The notes beneath the pieces were generated by a model. That model was given only the letters and a program-made list of their open reading frames with translations, ran no database searches and was not told the origin of the DNA. A stretch of DNA of 64,000 bases from Omphiscola glabra (Eukaryota > Mollusca > Gastropoda > Lymnaeidae). The stretch lies in assembly GCA_964017045.1 (NCBI GenBank), contig OZ024807.1, positions 6,386,481 through 6,450,480 on the forward strand. Reading direction: 5' to 3'. Every line of letters starts with the position of its first letter. Position 1 is the stretch's first letter. Below are positions 34,149 through 44,367 of this stretch, one piece after another. The position numbers were made by a program, and so were the translations under genes.

Positions 34149-34359
34149 CTGTAGACCAGTGGTTCTCAACCTTCCTATTGCCGCGACCCCTTAATACAGT
34201 TCCTCATGTTGTGGCGACCCCAACCACAAACTATGTTCGTTGCTACTTCATAACTGTAGAGTATATGTGTTTTCTGAGGGTCTTAGGAGACCCCTGGGAA
34301 AAGGTTGTTCGACCACCAAAGAGGTCGCGACCCACAGGTTGAGAACCGCTGCTGTAGAC
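34149..34359 (+). mobile_element. SPIN-like non-autonomous hAT element, copy 3, with perfect TSD
   Basis: A complete 195-bp element (34157-34351) from CAGTGGTTCTCAACCTTCCT to CAGGTTGAGAACCGCTG, flanked by exact CTGTAGAC (34149-34156 and 34352-34359). An 8-bp duplication is diagnostic of hAT transposition. Internal phrases TTAATACAGTTCCTCATGTT and TTGCTACTTCATAACTGTAG match the SPIN family as I recall it. It lacks transposase and would have depended on one supplied in trans. It is the youngest-looking copy here. Confidence 0.88.
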
Positions 34360-34730
34360 CCTACGTCAAAATTACGGCACCATCCGTCATAAGCCTAAAG
34401 GCGGGAAAAGTGTTCATTAACTACACTAACACACAAGACACATCGCGCACAATATAACACACTATTTGGCGCGCCATAAAACCTTCTATTTAATCCCATA
34501 ATCGGTTCACAGAACCTGACTTTGCAGAAAGTAATTTGTCTTTTTTTTAAATATGGCTATATGAGAAACCGAGCTAGAAAAACATATTTGAAAACGTCGT
34601 AGCGCTGATGGAATCCATGTACCGCCTCTGATGCTAATACCACTGGTCTAATTCATAGGCCATCTCTACCCTATAGATTCTAAGGGTCTAAGAAATGTTC
34701 TAAATAGACCCATAACATCATGGGCTTTTT
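34360..34730. other. Non-coding stretch, no gene seen
   Basis: Unique DNA with no recognised feature. Confidence 0.5.
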
Positions 34731-35339
34731 GAGTGATTCGTCACTGGGTTGCGAAAGCGACCACGTCCTCGAAGAAATTCGGGGGCGTCCACATGGGGTT
34801 TTGCCTCTTCGCGGCGTGGCGGACTAGTAGGGGGGACTTGTCCACCCGAAGCTAAAAAACCCCAGCCAAACGCATGACTTCCAACGCAACGGGAGCTGCC
34901 ACTAACATGATTACTAGTTGCTGTTAATGGGTATGAGGCTTGGGTGGCCCTCAAAAACCCATGCCAATGATTTTAACTACGCGGCCGTGAGAAAGCCGCC
35001 CCTAGGCAACCGTTTCGTCCCGCCACTACCAACGTCCCGACCGAAAGACTCCTTGGGCGGTGGGGGTTGGTAACGCAACACCAAACCACCGGAGTGGAAG
35101 CAAAGCCGTCCTGACCCACAGAGAGTTAACTGCGGACGCTTTAAACGCAGCGTCCTCGGTCGACCGGGCCTCCCCTAGGTCAAGGGGGAGGTTCCCGGCG
35201 CCCTCCCGCACGGGCTGGAGTCGGGTTAAGTCCTTCAGTGCTCTGGTTTGTGTGGGGGAGTGCCGGGGGGGGCATTAAGAGCTCACGCTCGACGGCCCAC
35301 CGATTCCATCTCTTATGCGACATTTGGAGTGATTCGTCA
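34731..35339. mobile_element. GC-rich 583-bp insertion between 13-bp direct repeats
   Basis: GAGTGATTCGTCA occurs exactly at 34731-34743 and 35327-35339. The 583 bp between them is clearly more GC-rich than the flanks. A 13-bp duplication fits target-primed retroposition. There is no poly-A or simple tail at either edge, and overlapping frames of 60-78 codons are unrecognised. It could be the 5' part of a LINE, an atypical SINE or a processed RNA. Confidence 0.6.
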
Positions 35340-35992
35340 GTACACACGTTCTTAAGTCTATATAAGTAAGCCTTAAAATAAAAAAAAATTTAAAAAAATA
35401 TATAATTTATTTTCTTTTAAGTTACATACATACTATGCAATATTTGTTCCACACTGAATCAACTGAAAATACAAAGGTAGAGGAGTACCCGAAGAAGGAA
35501 AATAATAGAAAAGGGACATTTTGGCCAAAAAGTCCTGGACAGCAAAAAAAAAAAAAAAAAACAGTTTAAGACGGAGACAAACCCTCTCAGCTTGTTGCAT
35601 AGATATTATGGTCTATAAAACCACAACGCCTTGTTTCGCTGTAATGGTCTCTTTTTGTCCACTTGTCTGTACACTTCAGGGTCTGTCGGAGGCCGGGGTA
35701 CGATTAACTAGGGAGACCAATTGCAGCCTAACGGCAGCTTTTTTTTTATTTTTAACTTTTACATTGTTCAAAGAGGTCCTCAAACCCTGAACACGTGGCA
35801 CTTGCGTAAAACACTTTAGTATATAAATAAGAGACAGCTAACAAACAAACAAAAAATGTCAAATTGAGTCCTCTTTTAAATCAGCTTCTGTAGTAAAGTA
35901 CATCTTCTGTAACAACGTATCATATAAGTTTGGTACTTCATTTCTGGTTGATGTGATTTCTTTGAGACCAAAATTGGACCATCTTCTCTAGA
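35340..35992. other. Non-coding stretch, no gene seen
   Basis: AT-rich with an A-run near 35548. The 89-codon plus frame (35521-35790) is not recognised. Confidence 0.5.
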
Positions 35993-36135
35993 GTCTAGAC
36001 CAGAGGTGGCCAGACCTGTAGTAACTGAGAGCCATTTTTAAAATTAAAAAAAAATTGCTGAAAGCAGCATTGAAGCACTATGGGTCACGACCCCACTCGC
36101 AATAAAAAAATTCCTTTTGTGATTTATTTTTAAAA

Positions 36136-36205
36136 ATTCTTCTTCTTCTTCTTCTATGCTTTCAGGGCCCACGATCAATGCATTGATCATTATGGCTCCT
36201 ATGGT
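36136..36205 (-). mobile_element. Retroposon 3' tail with palindrome, copy 1
   Basis: On the minus strand: GGAGCCATAATGATCAATGC, ATTGATCGTGGGCCCTGAA, then AGAAGAAGAAGAAG. Five to six GAA triplets form the tail. It contains the perfect 16-bp palindrome GATCAATGCATTGATC (36173-36188). A second copy lies at 44746-44803. It is nested within the hAT element. Confidence 0.6.
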
Positions 36206-36291
36206 TCAGAGGGGTTCGCGATGTTAATGTGCTTTTTATTCGAATTTAATGATTTAAACATTTCAATAGTTTTAACCCTAACCGTATGTTA

Positions 36292-36382
36292 AAGAAATAT
36301 ATGCGTTACAGTTACACATTTGAAGAAATATATGCGTTACAGTTACACAATTGAAGAAATATATGCGTTACAGTTACACAAT
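36292..36382. repeat. 30-bp tandem repeat inside the hAT element
   Basis: Three copies of GAAGAAATATATGCGTTACA plus GTTACACAAT. Confidence 0.92.
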
Positions 36383-36642
36383 GAACAGTTCCCATCACCA
36401 ACAACTCAGAAACCAATCGCTCCCATCAACTTTTAAAATTTAAATCAATCCCAAATTATTTTCAACCCTTTGTTTCAGTCAAGATTTTTTTTTTTTTAAA
36501 AACGTTCATTTATTTTTGATATTATTGGTCTATATTTCAAACGAAAAGTTTTAATTTCATAAATTTTGCGCGAGCCGCAATGTGAACACAGAAGAGCCGC
36601 ATGCGGCTCGCGAGCCGCGGTTTGGCCACCATTGGTCTAGAC

Positions 36643-37049
36643 TGTCATTTGAAATGGAAGATGGTTGAAAGTAATCAACGTGCACGCGTGTGCACAGCAT
36701 ACCGAGATGCACACGCCCCCGGTGCACTGGCGATATCAGGTTCGATTCCATCTGAAATTGACGTGACCTCGAGTGCGACTCCCTGTGGAACATGTCTCCC
36801 ACTTAAACAGCTGTTTATCGTTTTATGACCTGTTAATAAACGTGACACATTGATTTTAAGAGCCATTCAGCCGTTGACCCTGCCAGGTAAGAGGGGATTA
36901 CAAGCCATGGGTGCACAAGCTCAGAAATATGTGTCTTCATTCTATAGGGGGCGACCATGCGATTCGAGTTCACGGGAATACGATGACATGATTTTTTTTG
37001 AAAACTGGATAAAGCAGAAAATGTTAAGCCTCTGCAAAAAAGGTATGTG
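36643..37049. other. Non-coding stretch, no gene seen
   Basis: Overlapping 63-86 codon frames on both strands. AGGTTCGATTCC near 36740 resembles a tRNA B box but no tRNA fold or A box is present. Confidence 0.5.
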
Positions 37050-37215
37050 CATTGGCGTAGCTAGGGCTAGTGCCGCCCGGGGCCGAGCCACAAATTTTGC
37101 CACCCCTTAAGAAAGATAAACCCTACAGCTTGTCGAAAAAGCCCGAATAAAACAACAACAAAAAAGCCGCCCTGGAATGACCACCCCCACACCCCCCTTC
37201 CTTCCTACGCCTCTG
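37050..37215. mobile_element. CATTGGCGTA-type DNA transposon remnant
   Basis: Left end CATTGGCGTAGCTAGGGC and right end CTTCCTACGCCTCTG are imperfect inverted repeats. AGTGCCGCCCGGGGC near the left end is shared with 43680-43695. No target duplication is evident. Confidence 0.5.
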
Positions 37216-37416
37216 AATGGTGGTTGTAAAAAAAAAATGGGTTATTTGGTTTGGTTTCAATTATTAAATAAAGTTTTTTTCGATTAGAAAGACCCACTGG
37301 CTGAGGTCTTTATGTGGCTTCCACCCTGTATGTTGTCAAATAAACCTTACACGTAGCAACATAAATTAAGTCTTAGTGAACATCTATCCATGCCCTTGTA
37401 AGTATTGTTTTGTGTT

Positions 37417-37592
37417 TTATTACACAGACGATGTACTTTATTACACAGACGATGTACTTTATTACACAGACGATGTACTTTATTACACAGACGATGTACT
37501 TTATTACACAGACGATGTACTTTATTACACAGACGATGTACTTTATTACACAGACGATGTACTTTATTACACAGACGATGTACTTTATTACA
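37417..37592. repeat. 21-bp minisatellite
   Basis: About 8.5 identical copies of TTTATTACACAGACGATGTA plus C. A T-run of about 34 follows, so expansion seems recent. Confidence 0.96.
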
Positions 37593-37593
37593 G

Positions 37594-37596
<3 letters not shown>

Positions 37597-37632
<36 letters not shown>
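37597..37632. repeat. Long T homopolymer
   Basis: About 34 consecutive T between the 21-bp and 43-bp arrays. Read on the minus strand it could be a retroposon poly-A tail, but no element body is recognised next to it. Confidence 0.8.
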
Positions 37633-37638
<6 letters not shown>

Positions 37639-37647
37639 CTCAATTAG

Positions 37648-37852
37648 ACTATTAAAAAAAATTTCCTATCGCAATTACGAATTTAAAAAAATATGTCTAT
37701 CTGTTTCTCTATCGCAATTACGAATTTAAAAAAATATGTCTATATATTTCTCTATCGCAATTACGAATTTTAAAAAATATGTCTATATATTTCTCTATCG
37801 CAATTACGATTTTTAAAAAAATATGTCTATATATTTCTCTATCGCAATTAGG
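37648..37852. repeat. 43-bp AT-rich minisatellite
   Basis: Four to five copies of TCTATCGCAATTACGAATTT, AAAAAAATATGTCTATATAT and TTC. The first and last are diverged. Confidence 0.93.
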
Positions 37853-38379
37853 CTTTTTTTTTTTTAATGTTTTCTTTGTCGCAATAAGACTCGTTTAGAA
37901 TTAATAAATTCCGTAGTCACTTTGGAGTCGGAGAAATTTGATTGTTTTTTTTTTTTCTCAGAAGGTTCACCTTGTTTCGTCGCTCTAGAGTTTTCCGGCA
38001 CATATATTAATATTTCAGGATCGCAGTCGAAACACTGTCTGAAGATGTATGCTATGTTTTTTTTTTTATAAACCAGGGCCCATGATTAAGGTCTCGCCAT
38101 TTTGTCGGCCATATTTACAGTTTCCATCGGTTCCAGAGCCAGGACCCTAGACGACATTTTATTTGAAGTCGCAGCCATCTCGGCCAGCGCGATGCGACAT
38201 TTCCCTGACTTGTTTTGACTTGGCCGCTGCAGCGGGAAAACCCAAAACAAGATGTCACGTTACTGCATTCAGAGCCCAGAAATGTTTTGGTTAGGGAGCA
38301 GGATTTCCCCCCCCCCTTCTGGCATCAGATTATGAGAGGATGTTTTGAAATAAATAAATGTGATGAATGTAGTTTACAC
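37853..38379. other. Non-coding stretch, no gene seen
   Basis: T-runs near 37855 and 37945. No supported gene. Confidence 0.5.
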
Positions 38380-38700
38380 AGCCCATGTGTGTGGGGGGGG
38401 GGTTGGAGGAAGTATGGTCGTTTATATAGACCATGTGTAGAGGGGACGCAGTATAACAGTTGACAACCCATGTGTAGGGGGAGCCCATTACGGTAAGTTA
38501 TATTATATAGCCCATGTAAAGATGGGTAGTATGGTAGGTTATATTATGTAGCCCATATAAAGATGGGTGCCCAGAATGGGAGGTTATAAAACCCATATAA
38601 AGATGGGTGTCTAGAATGGTGGGTTACATTATATAGCCTATGTAAAGATGGGTGCCCAGAAGGTGAGTTATAATATAAAACCGATGTAAAGATGTGGTTT
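38380..38700. repeat. Degenerate 45-55 bp repeat
   Basis: AGCCCATGTAAAGATGGGTG and CCAGAATGGGAGGTTATATT recur about six times with many substitutions and length changes. Confidence 0.85.
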
Positions 38701-38802
38701 AGAGGGTGCTAAGTGTTTACAGAAATGTGATCATTATTATACTAACCCATACTGTTAACGAGGTTTTGTAAATACATGTACCAGCAACATGGATGTAAAA
38801 CA

Positions 38803-38940
38803 GTGGGTCAACATAGCTGGTAGAAGATTGGGGCAACATAGCTGGTAGAAGAGTGGGGCAAAATAGCTGGTAGAAGAGTGGCATAACATGGCTGGTATAA
38901 GATTGGGGCAACTAAGCTGGTAGAAGAGTGGGGCCAAAAG
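38803..38940. repeat. 25-bp minisatellite
   Basis: Five to six copies of GGGGCAACATAGCTGGTAGA plus AGAGT. Confidence 0.92.
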
Positions 38941-39118
38941 GCTCAATAATTCCTGGAAGGATACCATTAACAATTCAACAGGGTAAAACAGAAAGTTATG
39001 ATCTTATCGTGGGGGTCTGAAAACCCGGCCGTTCTAGGCCCGCCAATCATGCAATAACATCACTGAGTCCCAAATACCCCCCCCCCCCACACACACACAC
39101 TTGTTTTGCCAATAAATT

Positions 39119-39216
39119 CTGACCAGCCCTACTATTGGCGTATGCCGTCATAGAAACAGCTTCGTCTGACCAGCCCTGCTATTGGCGTATGTCGTCATAG
39201 AAACAGCTTCGTCTGA
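39119..39216. repeat. 46-48 bp direct duplication
   Basis: CTGACCAGCCCTACTATTGG, CGTATGCCGTCATAGAAACA and GCTTCG occur twice, head to tail, with two substitutions. Confidence 0.93.
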
Positions 39217-39502
39217 CACTCGGACATCACGAATCAGTCAACCATGACACGTTTCTATGCACGTCGTCACCTTGTGAAGGTCGCCATGGTGATTGCAGTT
39301 GCCGTTGACTATTTTATACCCCCCCCCCCCCCCGGGCCGCTTGTAAATAACATTTCCGATTATAGTAAAACTAGGTCACCAGCGGGCAATAATCATATAA
39401 GACCCAGTTTTCTAATTCTCGGTTGGAGTCTTTTCTTCTGCTTAGTTTGAGACAGTGTATTTAAAGATGCATCTTCTTATGTTGATATTTTCTCTACCCT
39501 CT
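39217..39502. other. Non-coding stretch, no gene seen
   Basis: A C-run lies near 39320. No gene. Confidence 0.5.
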
Positions 39503-39545
39503 AATCGCTACCGTCTAATCGCTACCGTCTAATCTCTACCGCTGA
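39503..39545. repeat. 14-bp tandem repeat, three copies
   Basis: TCTAATCGCTACCG repeated three times, the last with CTC for CGC. Confidence 0.85.
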
Positions 39546-39599
39546 CTACGACTCGTCAGCTCCACCCTCTTTTTTGTGTGTGCCTCTATGTTGTTTTTG

Positions 39600-39772
39600 T
39601 TTGGGTATTGGATTATTCATTCAACAATGGACGTATCGTACCATGATGTGTCATGGTGGACGTAATCGTGTCTCTGAGTTATTTTTCTTTGAGTATTCGA
39701 TTCTGTATTCAGTAGTAGACGTAATAGTGCCATGCTGATTCGTAGTGGACGTAACCGTGCCATGTTGCTTCA
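39600..39772. repeat. Degenerate GTGGACGTAATCGTGCCATG repeat
   Basis: Four imperfect units of about 35-55 bp sharing GGACGTA, CGTGCCATG and GTATTCG-type phrases. Confidence 0.6.
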
Positions 39773-39817
39773 TGCGAATACACTTCAAACGTTATTGTTT
39801 TCTTTAGATGACACTTA

Positions 39818-40112
39818 TGTGCACCCGCTTGTTGACGGCGACAGTCAACACCCGTCGACCATAACCGTTTCATGCACCCACCTGTCGACTGCGACAGTCA
39901 ACACCCGTCGACCATAACCGTTACATGCACCCACCTGTCGACTGCGACAGTCAACACCCGTCGACCATAACCGTTACTTGCACCCACCTGTCGACTGCGA
40001 CAGTCAACACCCGTCGACCATAACCGTTACATGCACCCACCTGTCGACTGCGACAGTCAACACCCGTCGACCATAACCGTTACATGCACCCACCTGTCGA
40101 CTGCGACAGTTA
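39818..40112. repeat. 53-bp minisatellite with hairpin motif
   Basis: Five to six copies of CACCCACCTGTCGACTGCGA, CAGTCAACACCCGTCGACCA and TAACCGTTACATG. Within each unit CTGTCGACTGCGACAG can form a 6-bp stem with a 4-base loop, so cruciforms are possible along the array. Confidence 0.95.
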
Positions 40113-40329
40113 CACGCAAGCCCCTGTTCACGGCGTTCCGTGGGATAGGGATGACCTTGACTTAATGTTGTAGAATAGTTGAAACCTAATTTCTGGTTCT
40201 CCTTCACAAATAAAACTATCAGCTTTACTCTTGTCTCGTGTGCCACCATTTGCCGTTCATCTTACAATTTACATTACAGCTGATTTCTTATTTGATTCTT
40301 TGATATCCCACGATCGATCTTCTTTTGTT

Positions 40330-40580
40330 ATGTTTTATGTCTTCTCTCATTGTCTGCCATCTCTCATTGCCTGTCTTCTCTCATTCTCTGTCTTCTCTCA
40401 TGTTCTGTATTTTCTCCTTCTCTGTCTTCTCTCATTCTCTCTCCTCTCTAATTATCTGTCTTCTCTCATCGTCTGTCTAATCTCATTGTCTGTCTAATCT
40501 CATTGTCTGTCTTCTCTCATTGTATGTCTTCTCCCATTCTCTGTCTTCTCTCATTCACTGTCTTCTCTCGTTTGATACCC
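40330..40580. repeat. Pyrimidine-rich TCTTCTCTCATTGTCTG repeat
   Basis: About 15 degenerate units of 15-17 bp. Almost no purine runs on the plus strand. Confidence 0.88.
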
Positions 40581-40920
40581 TTTACATCCCAGCCTCTCCA
40601 TTTGCAAACTGGCAGATACCCCGATGGCCGTCTCATTACACACGTGTTTTGAGAAGTCTCGTCATGACAGTTTACGTCTTGCTATCTTACGTCCCTGTTT
40701 ACACACATCTTTACATCCGAGCTCCTGCGAGGGATCCGCTTTTCATCAACACCCCACCCCTTCTTCTTCTTTATCTTTCATCCAGCCTAGTTTGTCTGAA
40801 CTTTTGTGTGCGCACATCTTCCACTCTATGCCTCACTTCCTATTGAATTCATCCTCGTTGTCTCACTGATTCAGATCGTAGCTACATTAAGGACCCTACA
40901 TTATTTGGGCTCATCCATCT
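40581..40920. other. Non-coding stretch, no gene seen
   Basis: Unique C/T-rich DNA. Frames of 81-108 codons overlap one another and are unrecognised. Confidence 0.5.
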
Positions 40921-41210
40921 TTTCCCCTTCTGCACATGCTCTCCTTCTGTCCCTTACTTTCCTCTTCTTCTTTCCCTACTCTCCTCGTGTCATTTCTCTA
41001 CTTCTTTCCAATCTCTCCTCTTGTTCCTCCTGTTATCTTGTCCGTACTATTCTCCTCCCTACTCTCCCATTGTACCTTCTGTCCCTCATTTCTTCCTGTC
41101 CCTTTTCTCCTCATGACCCTTCTCTCCTACTGTTTCTACTCTCCTATGGTTCCTCCTGTCCCCTCTCCCCTCAGCTTAATTTCCTCTCTTGCGACCTCTT
41201 CTCCTGACGT
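40921..41210. repeat. Pyrimidine-rich CTCCT/GTCC tract
   Basis: Low-complexity CT-rich DNA with recurring TTCTCTCCT and CTGTCCC. The frames of up to 133 codons are composition artefacts. Confidence 0.75.
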
Positions 41211-41834
41211 TTTCACGTGTCCGAAATTCCACTCACTCGACCCTTCCTATTCCTCAGTCCACCACTACTTGTCACGCCAACCTCATCTGCCCTGACCACC
41301 CCGCCCGTATGTTACATTAAATATACCTACCAGAGTACATGCACCACCTCGCCCCTGACCCCCCCCCTTCCCGGTCTCCTGAAGTCGTTCCCGCCACATC
41401 ACCAGCACCAGGCCAGTTTCACATGTTTGCCCACCGTTAACAGATCCTCGTTTGATTGGCGTCCAGATGGCACCCCCGTGATGACGTAGCCGTGACTGAC
41501 AGATGGAATATAACAAGCTCACTGCTTGCCCTCAACCCCCCCCCCACTCCCTCCCCTCCTAAACAGGTCGTGTCCTGGCAACAAGTTATGCCGCATCCAG
41601 TAAAATCAAGTATATATTATATAGCATCATAGAACCACAGGATGATATCATGACGGAATGGTAGAATGACAGGATAACTAAGCAAGTTGGTATCAACATT
41701 GATACTCGGCATATTTAAAAAAAAAAAAAAGAAAGGAAAAAATAAAACAAACAAAAAATAGATGAATTACCTTTGAAAATGAAAAAAAAATCTCCTTGAT
41801 CTATGGCGACTCCACTTTTATCGGAAGAATAGCA
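41211..41834. other. Non-coding stretch, no gene seen
   Basis: C-runs near 41361 and 41537 and an A-run near 41718. No gene. Confidence 0.5.
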
Positions 41835-42103
41835 CCATTATATTACTCTGAAGAAATAACAATATTTATATTTCTCTGAACTAATAGCACCATTATATTA
41901 CTCTGAACGAATAGCACCATTATATTACTCTGAACGAATAGCACCATTATATTACTCTGAACGAATAGCACCATTGTCGCCATTGTATTACTCTGAACGA
42001 AAAGTACCATTATATTACTCTGAACGATTAGCACCATTATATTATTCTGAACGATTAGCACCATTATATTACTCTGAACGATTAGCACCATTATTGCCAT
42101 TAT
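41835..42103. repeat. 27-bp minisatellite
   Basis: Nine copies of ATTACTCTGAACGAATAGCA plus CCATTAT. Two units carry an insertion with TGTCGCCATTG or TTGCCATTATG. Confidence 0.94.
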
Positions 42104-42452
42104 GTTACCTCCAACAAAAAATGTGTCGTCGTCCCCCCCCCCCATTCCCCCCCCCCCCCCATATAATATCATCTCTATCAAGAAGGGGAGATCTCTATGT
42201 AGTTAGATAACGAAATGTCTTGAACCCTCCTGTACAATAAATATAGTCAAACGTTCTCTCAAGAAAACAGTGACGGGTACCCAACTTGACACCCACCCCC
42301 CTCCCAACCGAAGAGTATCTCCATTGACCCATGTGGATGACAGGAGCCATGGTTTACGCGGGGGGGGGGGGGTTAACTGTTTAGCCTTTTTTTTTTTTTT
42401 AAAGGGGTGGGGGGTCTGAAAGCTTGTTTACAAACATTCTTGTTCTTGGCAA
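42104..42452. other. Non-coding stretch with C- and G-runs
   Basis: C-runs near 42133 and 42148 and a G-run near 42361. No gene. Confidence 0.55.
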
Positions 42453-42827
42453 TGGTGGAACAAGGAATATTGGAACAAGGAATGGTGGAACAAGGAATGG
42501 TGGAACAAGGAATGATGGAACAAGGAATAGTGGAACAAGGAATGATGGAACAAGGAATGGTGGAACAAGGAATGGTGGAACAAGGAACGATGGAACAAGG
42601 AACGATGGAACAAGGAATGGTGGAACAAGGAATGATGGAACAAGGAATAGTGGAACAAGGAATAGTGGAACAAGGAATGGTGGAACAAGGAATGGTGGAA
42701 CAAGGAATGGTGGAACAAGGAATGATGGAACAAGGAACGATGGAACAAGGAATAGTGGAACAAGGAATGATGGAACAAGGAATGGTGGAACAAGGAACGA
42801 TGGAACAAGGAATGGTGGTACAAGGAA
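42453..42827. repeat. 15-bp minisatellite
   Basis: Twenty-five copies of AATGGTGGAACAAGG, with GATGG, AGTGG and ACGATGG variants. All six frames are long; the plus strand reads as MVEQG or GGTRN pentapeptide repeats and the minus strand as CSTIP or HHSLF. With every frame open none can be taken as coding. Confidence 0.97.
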
Positions 42828-43202
42828 TTTTCAAGCTTGAAGTGAAAAGACGGTCCGGGGGGGGGGCAATAAAAGGAGAACGTTTCGGTCAAGAGCCTTC
42901 GTGAGCAGACAAGACAAAACAAAAAACTACAAGAAATTGAAAACGGTTCACAAACTTAAGTGTATGGAGTATGGAGTTTGCCGTGTAGAATTGCTGTATT
43001 TTTTTTGCGATTTTTTCCTCGCAAAGCTTGAACGCAGTCCTTCATCTATTAACCGCGGGTCTAGGGAGCGTACCTCGACAATTTAGATTAGAAGCTGCTC
43101 AATCAAAATGGTGTGAAAACACTTCGCCCTGTACAGATCACGCGACCGAAGCGACACGCTACAATGAACGATCCCTTCTCGCTGCGCGCTGGTGTCTGTG
43201 CT
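42828..43202. other. Non-coding stretch, no gene seen
   Basis: Unique DNA leading into a GC-richer patch with a cAMP response element palindrome. Confidence 0.5.
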
Positions 43203-43220
43203 GGAGGTGACGTCACCTCC
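43203..43220. promoter_or_regulatory. 18-bp perfect palindrome with CRE core
   Basis: GGAGGTGACGTCACCTCC is a perfect palindrome centred on TGACGTCA, the consensus site for CREB/ATF bZIP dimers. It lies in a GC-richer patch (about 43050-43390). There is no gene start nearby to assign it to. Confidence 0.5.
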
Positions 43221-43660
43221 GGGTGGACATGTGGCGCTCATCTCCATGTTATCCTCTCATGTTCTGTATACAATCTCGCCCGTGAATGTGAACCTGCTTG
43301 TTTAGGCGGGGTCTCGGCCATACATGCACGGTTCACATCTCGCCCGAGGGCATTGCGAGGGGATCCCCGCAGTAACGCACGTTTTTAACTTTTCGTGCAA
43401 TGGCTCCCAAAAGCGTGTATGCATACATTTTTTTATTATGAAAACAATCAAAGTGTGTAAACAAAATCAAAGATAACAATGCACCTAAAGACAGTTGGGT
43501 AAATGCTATACACCGCTTTACCAGCGAAATGGTCAAACCAGGTTGCGTGATGAGTAGCTGTGTAAGTGATTAGTGTCTCTTTAAGTGTAAGAATTTATGG
43601 AGAGCATGCATCATTAAAAGAGTGCATCTATTAACTCTGTCTTTTATTTTAGCGCCCTGC
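43221..43660. other. Non-coding stretch, no gene seen
   Basis: GC-rich to about 43385, then AT-rich. No supported gene. Confidence 0.5.
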
Positions 43661-43815
43661 CAGTAGCTTAGCAAGGCTTAGTGCCGCCCGGGGCGTGATA
43701 GTATTTCTACCGCCCCACTTATGGGGAAAACAACAACAACTCCAGCATTTGGCCGAAAATGCCGCCCTTCCTCATAAACGAAAAAAAAGTGCCGCCGCCC
43801 AGGGCAAATATCCAC
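43661..43815. mobile_element. CAGTGGCGTA-family remnant, truncated
   Basis: CAGTAGCTTAGCAAGGCTTA followed by GTGCCGCCCGGGGCGTG resembles the left end of the element at 37050. CCGCCGCCCAGGGCAAAT near 43790-43810 may be the inner right part. The right terminus is missing. Confidence 0.42.
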
Positions 43816-44367
43816 CCCACCCCCCGCACACACACACTTTTTGCAAGCCCTAACACACACACACACCCTTGTTGAAACCCTGAGAAACTACAACTAAACA
43901 AATGACCTAGCACACACACAAAGTGAACATTTGTCTGTTGAACATTGAGGCACGCACATTGCATGCACACTACGGTCATAAAGACGACTTTCAAACAGTG
44001 GGATTAGATCTGCACGTTTTCTTGACGTCAAGTTCGGGCGTATTAAATTTAAAAAAAAAAAAAAAAGAACTGATTGTACTAAGTTGGATGAGGTATTGTA
44101 ACTGATAGCTTTCGTGCCCCCATGAACGCACAGACCGTACACGACCGAAACAGGAGAGGACAGTTGCAATAAACAAAACACAAAAAGTTGAGTGAAATCC
44201 TGTACCCCAATTTGTCATTCGGAAGCCGCCTTACGCCCCGCGTCCGCGGAGCTGGGCCGGGATTTGCAATCTGTAGTCGTAAGCGTACTGAAATACGCCC
44301 AGAGTTGCGACCGTTTGTGATCTGTGCCGATATTAGTTTTGTATGTGCTGAATATACGAATCGCATT
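43816..44367. other. Non-coding stretch, no gene seen
   Basis: A CA-rich patch near 43830-43865 and an A-run near 44052. Frames at 44079-44402 lie on both strands and are not recognised. Confidence 0.5.

Larger units (their letters stand above)
35993..36642. mobile_element. hAT element, 634 bp, non-autonomous
   Basis: Element 36001-36634 starts CAGAGGTGGCCAGACCTGTA and ends GGTTTGGCCACCATTG. It is flanked by exact GTCTAGAC (35993-36000 and 36635-36642). The subterminal AGCCGCATGCGGCTCGCGAG and GCCGCGG block is typical of Charlie-like hAT elements. No transposase frame survives. A retroposon tail (36136-36205) and a 30-bp tandem repeat (36292-36382) lie inside it. Confidence 0.85.

Noticed and set aside
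36690..36780. Possible tRNA gene (AGGTTCGATTCC B box)
   Set aside because: No A box at the right distance and the flanks do not form acceptor or anticodon stems.
42407..42904. 165-codon MVEQG repeat protein
   Set aside because: The 15-bp array leaves all six frames open, so openness carries no information.
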